Below, one piece after another: positions 1 through 10,246 of a stretch of 64,000 nucleotides of DNA; positions within the stretch are counted from its first letter, which is position 1; every line of letters begins with the position of its first letter. Location of the stretch: the NCBI RefSeq assembly GCF_002575655.3, contig NC_053041.3, positions 371,363,054 through 371,427,053 of the forward strand, given 5' to 3'. This DNA is from Aegilops tauschii subsp. strangulata. Taxonomy: Eukaryota > Streptophyta > Magnoliopsida > Poales > Poaceae. The notes under the pieces are model-generated. The model saw nothing but the letters and a program-made list of their open reading frames with translations. It did no database searches and was not told the origin of the DNA. The position numbers were made by a program, and so were the translations under genes.

Positions 1-988
1 TGCATCTAGTGTATGAAGTTCATGGATAAATGGAGTAATGCAATAAGAACGATCACATGATGTAGACAAGATCTATTTATGTAGAAATAGACCCCATCTT
101 ATTGTCCTTAATGGCAACGATACATACGTGCTGGTTCCCCTTCTGTGATTGGGATCAAGCACCGTAGGATCGAACCCATCACAAAGCACCTCTTCCCATT
201 GCAAGATAAATAGATCAAGTTGGCCAAACAAAACCCAAATATCGGAGAAGAAATACGAGGCTATAAGCAGTCATGCATATAAGAGATCGAAGAAGACTCA
301 AATAACTTTCATGGATAAAAAGATAGATCTGATCATAAACTCAAAGTTCATCCGATCCCAACAAACACACCGCAAAAAGAGTTACATCGTATGTATCTCC
401 AAGAGAAAATTGTATTGAGAATCAAACGAGAGAGAGGAAGCCATCTAGCTACAAACTACGGACTCGTAGGTCTACAAAGAACTACTCACGCATCATCGGA
501 GAGGCACCAATGGAAGTGGTGAACCCCTCCGTGATGGTGTCTAGATTGGATCTGGTGGTTCTGGACTCTGCGGTGGCTGGAATTGATATTCGTCGACTCC
601 CCTAGGGTTTCAGGAATAATGGGGTATTTATAGAGCAAAGAGGCAGTTCAGGGGGCACCCAAGGTGGGCACAACCCACCTGGGCCTCCAGGCGTGCCCTG
701 GTGGGTTGTGCTCCCCTCAGAGCACCCCAGGTGTTTCTCCGGCCCACTAGATGTCTTCTGGTCCAAAAATAATCAACAAAAAGTTTCGCTGCGTTTGGAC
801 TCTGTTTGGTATTGATTTCCTGCGTTGTAAAAAACATGCAGAAAATAGCAACTAGCAATTGGCACTATGTCAATAGGTTAGTACCAAAAATGATATTAAA
901 TGACTATAAAATTATTATAAAACATCCAAGAGTGATAATATAACAGCAAGGAACAATCAAAAATTATAGATACATTGGAGACGTATCA
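1..988 (-). repeat. E1 3' LTR, truncated by window start
   Basis: Base 1 onward matches the 5' LTR of the same element from about 5415. The LTR terminus, TGATACGTCTCC on the minus strand, lies at 988, directly beside the PPT. Near 625-640 the minus strand reads CTATAAATACCCC, a TATA box with a GC-rich inverted repeat (about 650-735) just upstream of it. Confidence 0.9.
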
Positions 989-1003
989 GCATCCCCAAGC
1001 TTA
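989..1003 (-). other. E1 terminal polypurine tract
   Basis: The minus strand reads TAAGCTTGGGGATGC immediately before the 3' LTR, the expected place for plus-strand DNA priming. The same 15-mer occurs twice more inside the element, at 2742-2756 and 2798-2812. Confidence 0.8.
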
Positions 1004-2307
1004 TTTCCTGCTCGTCCTCGAGTAGGTAAATGATAAAAATAGAATTTTTGATGTGGAATGCTGCCTAACATGTCATCTCATATTCTTTTCTTTATAGCAT
1101 GGACATTTGGACTTCTATATGGTTCAAAGCAATAGTCTAGTTTTGATATGAGACTTAAATACTCAAGCATATCAACAAGCAACCATGTCTTTAAAATATC
1201 AATGCTAAAATAAGTTATTCGTAGCCCATCATGCTCAATCATTGATCCATTCATGAAACACACTCGCATATTAGCTACACCCAATGCTCAAGTACGATCA
1301 TAGTGCCCCCTAATTGGTGCTTTATAAGAGAAGATGGAGACTCAAATTAAAAATGAAAATTGCATAAAGTAAAATAAAGGCCCTTCGCGGAGGGAAGTAG
1401 GGATTTGTAGAGGTGCCAGAGCTCAAAGCGAAAAACTTAGAGACAAAAACATTTTGAGAGGCATACTTTTCCCACCACCGAAAATGACTTAGAGCTCCCA
1501 ACACTTTCCATTCTAGATATATCATAGGCGGTTCCCGAACATAAAATAAAGTTTATTCCTTTTTCCACCATACTTTCACTTTCCATGGCTAACCGTATCC
1601 ACGGGTACACTCCACACCAACACTTTCCAAGGAATTTATTATTCTACAACATAAAGTAAATTCATTTTTCATTTCGGGACTGGGCATCCCTAATACATTT
1701 GCCTTACTCTCGTGCAATGACAAGTGAATAAACACTCATCGCGAGAATAACACATCTAGCATGGAAAATATTGGCCACCCCTTACCACCTCGCGAGCGGT
1801 ACGAGCACAAAAGAGAAATTTATTTTGAAAATTAGAGATGGCACATACAAATTTTCTTAGAACGGCAAAAGAATACCGCACATAGGTAGATATAGTGGAC
1901 TCATGTGGAAAAACTGGTTTAAAGGATTTTGGATGCACAAGTAGTGATCATACTTAGTGCAAAATGAAGGCTAGCAAAAGATTGAGAAGCGACCAACCAA
2001 GAAAATAATAATCTCATAAGCGAGCATTATGCATAATTAACACCGAATAATGCACCACAAGTAGGATGTAATTTCATTGCATGACTATTGACTTTCGTGC
2101 TTGCATAGAGAATCACAACCCTTAACACCAATATTCTTACTAAAGCACAATTACTCATCAACATGACTCACATATCACATCATCATATCTCAAAACTGTT
2201 ACAAAGAATCAAGTTTATTTTGTCCAATGATCTTCATGAAAGTTTGTATTATATCCTTCTTGGATAACTATCACTTTGGAACTAATTTTCATGTGTTGCT
2301 TTTGATA
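1004..2307. other. E1 non-coding 3' region
   Basis: No supportable reading frame. The AT-rich sequence shares blocks with the equivalent region of E5 (27915-29600), for example the segment around 1380-1430 (AGATTTGTAGAGGTGCCAGA-type) matching 28395-28440. It is therefore a shared retrotransposon 3' untranslated module rather than host DNA. Confidence 0.6.
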
Positions 2308-2542
2308 AGCTCAAACAAATATAAGTGAAGATCATGAGCACAATTTTTCTTTCTCCCAAATTAATCTAAGTGAAGCAAGAGAGAATTTCTTAAAAATTAC
2401 TACTCTCAAATAAATCTAAGTGAAGCAAGAGAGCATTTCTTCAAAAGTACTAAATCACACCATGCTCAAAAAGATATAAGTGAAGCACTAGAGCAATTCC
2501 ATAGCTCATAAAAATTTAAGTGAAGCATAGAGAGCAATTCTA
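2308..2542. repeat. Degenerate tandem repeat in E1 3' region
   Basis: About five imperfect copies of a 45-60 bp unit built around AAATCTAAGTGAAGCAAGAG and followed by GAGCAATTCT-type sequence. The core AAGTGAAG recurs near 2323, 2369, 2413, 2479 and 2519. It is non-coding and its role is unknown. Confidence 0.65.
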
Positions 2543-2725
2543 ACAAGTCATCGCAAAATTTTGGCTCTCTCAAATAGGTTTGTACAGAAAGGGATCAAGA
2601 CTTAAAAACAAAAAGCAAAACAAGCAAAGACTCATATCATACAAGACGCTCCAAGCAAAATTCATAGTATGTGACGAATAAAAATATAGCTTCGAGTAAA
2701 ATACTGATGGTCGTTAGAAGAAAGA

Positions 2726-2812
2726 GGGGATGCCACTCGGGGCATCCCCAAGCTTAGTTGCTTGCTTCTCTTTAGATAATAGCTTGGGATGCCATGGGCA
2801 TCCCCAAGCTTA
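2726..2812 (-). repeat. Two tandem hairpins carrying internal PPT-like motifs
   Basis: The first hairpin has arms GGGGATGCC (2726-2734) and GGCATCCCC (2741-2749). The second has AGCTTGGGATGCC (2781-2793) facing GGCATCCCCAAGCT (2797-2810), with a one-base bulge. Each right arm includes the same TAAGCTTGGGGATGC motif (minus strand) that forms the terminal PPT of the element. They lie about 760 bp downstream of the protease remnant in element orientation. Confidence 0.75.
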
Positions 2813-3572
2813 GGCTCTTCTTACTCTTTATTCTTTCATCCATCGTAACATCACCCAAAATTTGAAAACTTCAATCACAGAAAACTCAACAAAACCTTCG
2901 TTGGATCCGTTAGTATAAGAAAGCAAATCACTACTATAAGTACTGTTGCAAAACCATTCATATTTTATTATTGCATTATATCTACTGTATTCTAACTTCT
3001 CTATGGCAAAAACTCTTCAAAAAAAACCATAGAATCATCAAAACAAGCACACGACGCAAAGAAAACAGAATCTGTCAAAAACAGAATAGTCTGTAGCAAT
3101 CTGGATATTTCGAATGCTTCTGTAACTCCAAAAATCCTTAAATAATAGGACGACCTGAGAAATTTGTATATTAATCTTATGCGAAAAGAATTGATATTTT
3201 ATCACGCTTCTGTTAAAAATGAAAATTATTTTCGTGAGCATGAAAGTTTCTGTTTTTCAGCAAGATCAAACAACTATCACCCAAGAAGATCCTAAAGGCT
3301 TTGCTTGACACAAACACTAACTAAAACACAAAAAACACAATCATAACAGTAGCATAATTGTGAAAACACTCAAGAGCAGAAAGCAAAAAAGCAAAAATAA
3401 ATTTTATTCATTGGGTTGCCTCCCAACAAGCGCTATTGTTTCACGCCCCTAGCTAGGCATAAAGCAAGGATCTAAGTATAGTCATCTTTGTTTCGAGATC
3501 CATAAGTTGCCCTCATGATTTATTCATATGGTGGCCTAATTCTTGTTCTACGGAAGTGTTCCATACCATTCC
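2813..3572. other. E1 internal region without gene
   Basis: AT-rich sequence between the protease remnant and the hairpin pair. Short open frames exist but none resembles a known retrotransposon domain. Confidence 0.5.
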
Positions 3573-4073
3573 TTAGTGGAAATTGAAATTTAATATTGCC
3601 TTTTTCATATCAATCACGGCACCGATTGTGCGTAAAAACGGTCTACCAAGAATAATTGGACAAGACGGATTGGAATCAATATCAAGAACAATAAAATCTA
3701 TGGGCACATAATTCCTATTTGCAAGAATAAGAACATCATTAATTCTTCCCATAGGATTTTTAATAGTAGAATCCGCCAAGTGCAAATTTAAAGAACACTC
3801 TTCAAAATCGGTAAGACCAAGCACATCACATAAAGATTTCAGAATTGTAGAAACACTAGCACCCAAGTCCCACAAAGCGAAATACTCATGATTTTTTATC
3901 TTGACTTTGATAGTACGTTCCCACTCATCATGTAATTTTCTAGGAATTGAAACTTCTAGTTCCAACTTTTCTTCTAAAGCTTTCATCATAGCATCAACAA
4001 TATGTTTAGTAAAAGCTTTATTTTGTTCATAAGCATGGGTGAATTTATCATGGATTGCAACAAAGAAATACAA
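3573..4073 (-). pseudogene. E1 aspartic protease remnant
   Basis: A 166-codon open frame on the minus strand. The residues WDLGASVSTI (about 68-77) fit the retropepsin active-site region, where plant Gypsy elements use D-L-G-A in place of D-T/S-G-A, and IILGRPFL (about 140-147) fits the conserved C-terminal flap/ILG segment. The protease would cut the Gag polyprotein inside virus-like particles. The first ATG is not a natural start: the domain should be joined to the gag remnant at 4362-4619, but frameshifts and stops lie between them. The matching domain in E5 (40339-41249 plus 31742-32005) is closely similar in motif and order. Confidence 0.75.
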
Positions 4074-4361
4074 TCAATCAAAGAGCAACTATCATAATTA
4101 AAGTATTTGTAATCCAAAAGAGTGGGCACATCACTAGTTAAAGTCTTGACCTCTTCAAACCCACTTTTATCAATTTTCTCAACAAGATTTTCACCCTCCG
4201 AATTATCGGGACGCCTTCTAGCTAAAGTTGACTCTTCTCTATCCCTTTTTCATCAATCTTAATTTTACTAAACAAGGAATCAATAGAAGAAACACCAATC
4301 ATTTTAAGATCTTCATCTTTTTTATCTTCTAGCGAGATTGGTTTAGCAGCCATTTGATTTA

Positions 4362-4619
4362 CTAGGGTAGCTTGTGCATCGGTATTTTTGCTAGCAAACT
4401 TTCAACGAAAGCGTACTTAGATTGGAGATTGCAAACTTCTCTACTGATATCATCAAGTTGTTTGGTTATAGCATCTAGCGCAACAGAGTGCTCCTTAAGT
4501 TCTTCGGTAAAATATTTATTGTGCTCAAATTGTGTAGTCATATATTCCTTAGTAATTTTCTCAATTTCAAGCAAAATATAGGGGTAAGGAACATCATAAT
4601 ATTTTCTTTGAGGCATCAT
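4362..4619 (-). pseudogene. E1 gag/leader remnant with coiled-coil
   Basis: About 86 codons starting at tandem ATGs (4619). The segment from about residue 16 to 70 is rich in heptad-like L/I/V and K/E spacing (EELKEHSVALDAITKQLDDI), predicting a coiled coil. The frame ends after LLAKIP because of a one-base shift; the next frame continues with VNQMAAKPISLEDKK, which leads toward the protease domain. It lacks the classical gag core and zinc knuckle, so it is a reduced gag-like leader of a non-autonomous element. Assignment to gag rests on position just after the PBS and before the protease. Confidence 0.55.
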
Positions 4620-4804
4620 GACTACGCAAACAAGATTGCACTCAAAAACATATCTGGCAAGAAAACGGCGAACGAAAAAGAGAGCGAATAAAACGGCAAA
4701 TTTTTGTGAAGTGGGGGAGAGGAAAATGAGAGGCAAATGGAAAATAATGTAAATTGCGAGGAGATTAGATTTGTGATTAGGAACCTGGTAGATGTTGATG
4801 ATGT

Positions 4805-4823
4805 CTCCCCGGCAACGGCGCCA
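4805..4823 (-). other. E1 primer-binding site
   Basis: The minus strand reads TGGCGCCGTTGCCGGGGAG starting 11 bases from the end of the 5' LTR. This is a common PBS in grass Gypsy elements. E5 has the same site with one change (TGGCGCTGTTGCC). Confidence 0.85.
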
Positions 4824-4834
4824 GAAATTCCTTT

Positions 4835-6411
4835 TGATGTCTGCTTGAACTACGTCGGTATTTCCCCAAAGAGGAAGGGATGATGCAGCACAACGACGGT
4901 AGGTATTTCCCTCAGTGATGAGACCAAGGTTATCGAACCAGTAGGAGAACCAAGCAACACTATGTAAACTGCACCTGCACACAAATAACAAATACTCACA
5001 ACCCACGTGTTAAAGGGGTTGTCAATCCCTTTCGGGTAACGGCGCCAGAAATTGGCACGTGGACGGGAGAAAGTTGTAAATATTGATAGATCGAACGCCA
5101 AATAAAATAAAGTGCAGCAAGGTATTTTTGTATTTTTGGTTTAATAGATCTAAAAATAAAAGCAAAGGAAAATTGATCGCAAAGGCAAATGTATCAAAGA
5201 AGAGACCCGGGGGTCGTAGATTTCACTAGTGGCTTCTCTCGAGAAATATAGCAAACGGTGGGTAAACAAATTACTGTTGGGCAATTGATAGAACTTCAAA
5301 TAATCATGATGATATCCAGGCAATGATCATTATATTGGCATCACGTCAAAGATAGTAGACCGACTCCTGCCTGCATCTACAACTATTACTCCACACATCG
5401 ACCGCTATCCAGCATGCATCTAGTGTATGAAGTTCATGGAGAAACGGAGTAATGCCATAAGAATGATCACATGATGTAGACAATATCTATTTATGTAGAA
5501 ATAGACCCCATCTTGTTATCCTTAATGGCAACGATACATACGTATCGGTTCCCCTTCTGTCACTGGGATCAAGCACCATAAGATCGAACTCATCACAAAG
5601 CACCTCTTCCCATTGCAAGATAAATAGATCAAGTTGGCCAAACAAAACCCAAATATAGGAGAAGAAATACGAGGCTATAAGCAATCATGCATATAAGAGA
5701 TCAAAGAAGACTCAAGTAACTTTCATGGATAAAAAGATGGATCTAATCATAAACTCAAAGTTCATCCGATCCCAACAAACACACCGCAAAAAGAGTTACA
5801 TCATATGGATCTCCAAGAGACCATTGTATTGAGAATCAAACGAGAGTGAGGAAGCCATCTAGATACTAACTACGGACCCGTAGGTCTACAAAGAACTACT
5901 CATGCATCATCCGAGAGGCACCAATGGAAGTGGTGAGCCCCTCCTTGATGGTGTCTAGATTGGATCTGGTGGTTCTGGACTCTGCGGCGGCTGGAATTGA
6001 ATTTCGTCGACTCCCCTAGGGTTTCTGGAATATTTGGGTATTTATAGAGCAAAGAGGCGGTTCAGGGGGCACCCGAGGTGGGCACAACCCACCTGGGGGT
6101 GCCTGGGCCTCCAGGCGCGCCCTGGTGGGTTCTGCTCCCCTCGAAGCACCCCCAAGGTGCTTCTCCGGCCCACTGGATGTCTTCTGGTCCCAAATAATCC
6201 ACAAAAATTTCGCTGTGTTTGGACTTCGTTTGGTATTGATTTCATGCGATGTAAAACATGAAGAAAACAACAACTGGCACTTGGCACTATGTCAATAGGT
6301 TAGTACCAAAAAATGATATAAAATGGCTATAAAATGATTATAAAACATCCAAGAATGATAATATAACAGCATGGAACAATAAAAAATTATAGATACATTG
6401 GAGACGTATCA
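4835..6411 (-). repeat. E1 5' LTR (1577 bp)
   Basis: Minus-strand LTR beginning TGATACGTCTCC (6411) and ending AAGCAGACATCA (4835). A TATA box (TATAAATA, minus) lies at 6039-6046 with GC-rich inverted repeats directly upstream (about 6060-6170). A PBS-like sequence occurs inside the U5 end at 5038-5054, copying 16 bases of the PBS region at 4815-4830. The first 988 bases of the window are the matching 3' LTR. Confidence 0.9.
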
Positions 6412-7369
6412 ACGTCCATTTTGCATCATGTTTTCCTACTGTTATTTATGATGTTTTTATGCATAATAATGCTTTTTGGAGTAATTCTAATGCCTTTTCT
6501 CTTATAATTTGCAAGGTACACAGAAAGAGGGAGAATTCCGGCAGCTGGAAATCTAGAGCTGGAAAAGCTACGTCACGCAACCTATTCTGCACAACTCCAA
6601 ACAAGCTGAAACTTTACGGAGATTTTTTATGGATTCTATGAGGAATATTGGAGCCAATAAGTACCAAAGGGGGCCCACCAGGTGGGCACAACCCACATGG
6701 GCGCGCCCTGGTGGGTTGTGCTCCCCTCGGCCCACCTCCGATGCCCATCTTCTGGTATATAAGTCATTTTGACCTAGAAAAAAAATAAGGAGAGGACTTT
6801 CGGGACGGAGCGCCGCCGTCTCGAGGCAGAACTTGGGCAGGAGTACTTTTGCCCTCCGGCGGAGCAATTCCGCCGGGGGCAACTTCCCTCCCGGACGGGG
6901 AAATCATCGTCATCGTCATCACCAACAACTCTCCCATCTTTGGGAGGGTAATCTCCATCAACATCTTCAACAGCCCCATCTCATCTCAAACCCTAGTTCA
7001 TCTCTTGTGTTCAATCTTTGTACCGGAACTATAGATTGGTGCTTGTGGGTGAGTAGTTGTGTTGATTACATCTTGTAGTTGATTACTATATGGTTTATTT
7101 GGTGGAAGATTATATGTTCAGATCCATTATGCTATTTAATACCCCTCTGATCTTGAGCATGCTTATCATTTGTGAGTAGTTACTTCTGTTCTTGAAGTCA
7201 CGGGAGGAATCATGTTGCAAGTAATCATGTGAAATTGATATGTGTTCGATATTTTGATAGTATGTATGTTGTGATCCCCTTAGTGGTGTCATGTGAACGT
7301 GGACTACATGACACTTCACCATATTTGGGCCTAAGGGAATGCATTGTGGAGTAGTTATTAGATGATGGG

Positions 7370-9292
7370 TGATACGTCTCCAATTTATCTATAATTTATG
7401 AAGTATTCACGCTGTTATATTTTCATTCTTGGATGTTTTACAATAATTTTATAACAACTTTATATCATTTTTTGGGACTAACCTATTGACCCAGTGCCAG
7501 TTGCTGCTTTTTTGCTTGTTTTTTACATCGCGGGAAATCAATATCAAACGGAGTCCAAACACCGTGAATCTTTTTGTGGATTTTTTGATGGACCAGAAGA
7601 CATCCAGTGGGACAGAGAAGCACCTCGGAGGTGCCCCGAGGGGAGCAAAACCGACCAGGGCGCGCCTGGGGGCCCAGGCGCAGCCAAGTGGGTTCTGCCC
7701 ACCTCGGTGGCCTCCCGCACCCCCTCTTTGTCCTATAAATCACCAAATATTCCAAAAAAACCTCGAGGCTAGATTGTAAGTTCCGCTGCCGCAAGCCTCT
7801 GTATCCATGAATACCAATCTAGATCCCATTCTGGCACCCTGCCAGAGGGGGTAATCATCACTGGTGGCCATCTTCATCATCTCGGCGGCCACCATGATGA
7901 GGAGGGAGTAGTCCACCCTCGGGGCTGAGGGTTTGTACCAGTAGCTATGTGTTTGATCTCTCTCTCTTGTGTTCTTGAGATGTCACGATCTTGATGTATC
8001 GCTGGCTTTGTTAATATAGTTGGATCATATGGTGTTTTCCCCTCTCTATCTTGTTGTGATGAATTGAGTTTTCCCTTTGAGATTTCGTTTTATCGGATTG
8101 AATACTTTTATGGATTTGAGAGCACTTGATATATGTCTTGCATATGAATACTCATGGTGACAATGGGGTATCGTATTGATTCACTTTATATATGTTTTGG
8201 CACTCAACTCGCGGATTCCCGAGGTGACATTGGGGTAATCTATGAATAGGGGTTGATGCACCTTCTTGTCTTTGTTTCTCCGGTAGAAATCTTGGGGCAC
8301 TATGTGAGGTTCTTTGTGTTGGATTGAGAATTATGAATCTAAAATTATATGGTGTTATTTTAGTACGAACTCTTAAATAGATAGAACAGAAAGAATAGCT
8401 TTGAGGTGGTTTCGTACCCTACAAACAATTTCGTCTTATGTTCTCCGCTAGATAGGAACTTTGGAGTGATTCTTCATCGCACTTTGAGGGATGGTTATAT
8501 GATCCAATTAATAGATCCAAAAATAAAAGCAAAGGAAAATAAATGCGAAGGCAAATATATTAAGAAGAGACCCGGGGGCCGTAGATTTCACTAGTGGCTT
8601 CTCTCGAGAAAAATAGCAAACGATGGGTAAACAAATTACTATTGGGCAATTGATAGAACTTCAAATAATCATGATGATATCCCGGCAATGATCATTATAT
8701 AGTCATCACGTCCAAGATTAGTAGACCGACTCCTGCCTGCATCTACTACTATTATTCCACACATCGACCGCTATCCAGCATGCATCTAGTGTATTAAGTT
8801 CATGGAGAAAGGGAGTAATGCAATAAGAATGATGACATGATGTAGACAAGATCTATTTATGTGGAAATTGACCCCATCTTGTTATCCTTAATGGCAACGA
8901 TACATACTAGCGAAAGTACGGACCCTAGGCCTCATTTTGAAGCATGGCAATACCGTTTGTGCTCCGTTTTATCAATTGCTACCTTGCTGTTTTTTATTGT
9001 CCATATTACAAAAATCAATATCTACTATCCATATTACACTTGTATCACCATCTCTTCGCCGAACTAGTGAACCTATACAAATTACCATTGTATTTGGTGT
9101 GTTGGGGACACAAGAGACTTTTTATTATTTGGCTGCAGGGTTGTTTAATAGAGACCATCTTCATCCTACGCCTCCCACGGATTGATAAACCTTAGGTCAT
9201 CCACTTGAGGGAAAATTGCTACTTTCCTACAAAACTCTGCGCTTGGAGGCCCAACACGTGTCTACAAGAATAAAGTTGCGTAGTAGACATCA
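7370..9292 (+). mobile_element. E3: solo LTR (WHAM/Sabrina-like) with perfect TSD ATGGG
   Basis: Starts TGATACGTCTCC, ends AGTAGACATCA, and is flanked by ATGGG at 7365-7369 and 9293-9297. The length (1923 bp) and lack of internal sequence identify a solo LTR. TATAAAT at 7734-7740 follows a GC-rich stretch. An uninterrupted relative lies at 43888-44408 plus 62254-62371 (E7). Comparison shows that E3 has lost about 25 bp near 8510 and gained a foreign patch there. Confidence 0.88.
8511..8907 (-). repeat. Inverted LTR patch copied from an E1-like LTR
   Basis: This stretch matches 5144-5541 of the E1 5' LTR (roughly 93-95 percent by eye), lying opposite to the E3 LTR around it. E7 shows the undisturbed state: CCAATTATATTAGC continuing to GCACTAGCGAAAG. 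Here CCAATTA is followed by the patch, which ends CATACTAGCGAAAG. The junctions share 2-3 bases with the donor, as in microhomology-mediated filling of a break. No target duplication surrounds it, so it is not a transposition. Confidence 0.8.
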
Positions 9293-9842
9293 ATGGGTTG
9301 CGAGAGTGACAGAAGCTTAAACCCTAGTTTATGCGCTATTCCATAAGGGACCGATTGGATCCAAAAGTTTAATGCTATGGTTAGAATTTATTCTTAGTAC
9401 TTTTCTCATAGTTGCGGATGCATGCGAGGGGGTTAATCATAAGTAGGAAGTTTGTTCAAGTAATAATATCACCTAAGCACCGGTGCACCCACATATCTAA
9501 TTATCAAAGTAGCAAACATGAATCGAATCAACATAATGAAAGTGACTAGATGAAATTCCCGTGTACCCTCAAGAATGCTTTGCTTACTATAAGAGACCGT
9601 TTTGGCCTGTCCTTTGCCTCAAAAGGATTGGGCTATCTTGCTGCACTTTTGTTACTATTATCGTTACTTGCTCGTTACAAATTATCTTGCTATCAAACTA
9701 CTCTGTTACTTACAATTTTAGCACTTGCAGACATTACCTTGCTGAAAACCACTTGTCATGTCCTTCTGCTCCTCGTTGGGTTCGACACTCTTACTTATCG
9801 AAAAGAGCTACAATTGATCCCATATACTTGTGGGTCATCAAC

Positions 9843-10246
9843 GAGGTGGTTGAGGGGGCCACCATCTACCAGCGTGGTTGTACACGGCTCCCGACCCTGC
9901 CGGCGACCCGTGAGCAGAGGTGGTTGATTTTCCCTGATAGGGAGAGGTAAGTGCATTTACTACTTTTGTACCTTTTGCCTTCACGTTTCTTCAAATATCT
10001 AATGCGTTGGCCTTGTCATACTGCAGGGGTTGGGACCACGCTCAGGAGGACCGAAGGCCCAACAACGTCCTTGGTGAGCTTTGCCGGAAAAACTTCCCGG
10101 GGTTTGTCATGTTGCCCGTTGAGGGTCAGCTTCCATAGCTAGGATTGAGCTAGGAGCACTACTTGGCTGCCCCGGCCCCGCCGGAGGAGATGATCGACGG
10201 TGTGTTGTGCCACACGAGGGCAGAGATGGTGATCAGAAAGTTTTTG
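9843..10246 (+). pseudogene. CACTA transposase-associated gene, exons 1-2 (5' truncated)
   Basis: The exon at 9843-9946 (partial; its 5' part is displaced by E2) ends at AG|GTAAGT. Exon 2 spans 10027-10246, from TACTGCAG to TTG|GTAATT, and the frame is kept across the splice. The translation includes GATIYQRGCTRLPTLPATRE and later RRPNNVLGELCRKNFPGFV, resembling the second ORF of plant En/Spm (Ptta-type) transposons. In-frame TAG codons at 10136-10138 and 10151-10153 inactivate it. The next intron contains the whole E4 element, and exons 3-8 follow at 23301-24807. The protein is thought to act with transposase at the element ends; the function here is inferred from family only. Confidence 0.75.

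Larger units (their letters stand above)
1..6411 (-). mobile_element. E1: Gypsy-type LTR retrotransposon (Sabrina/WHAM-like), gag-protease only, left end outside window
   Basis: Read on the minus strand the element runs 5' LTR (4835-6411), PBS (4805-4823), a broken gag/protease frame (4619-3573), about 2.5 kb without coding, a PPT (1003-989) and a 3' LTR cut off at base 1. Both LTRs start TGATACGTCTCC; the 5' LTR ends GACATCA. No reverse transcriptase, RNase H or integrase can be found, so it could only move with enzymes supplied by another element. It sits a few bases inside the start of the Fatima-like LTR E2; ACGTC at 6412-6416 would be the right-hand target duplication, but the left copy is outside the window. 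The family name is recognition, not a search. Confidence 0.88.
6412..9840 (+). mobile_element. E2: Fatima-like Gypsy solo LTR, interrupted by E3
   Basis: The LTR sequence runs 6412-7369 and resumes at 9298, ending CATATACTTGTGGGTCATCA at 9840. A TATA box (TATATAA) lies at 6756-6762, again just downstream of a GC-rich inverted repeat (6660-6735). The sequence after 9840 is a CACTA exon rather than a PBS (TGGCGCC), so the internal region and second LTR are missing: this is a solo LTR made by LTR-LTR recombination. Its first few bases are lost beyond E1. The family name is from memory of the ends. Confidence 0.75.

Noticed and set aside
9550..9950. Two overlapping ORFs of about 125 codons crossing from the E2 LTR into the CACTA exon
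   Set aside because: The junction is an insertion border; only the part after 9841 is coding, as the CACTA exon.
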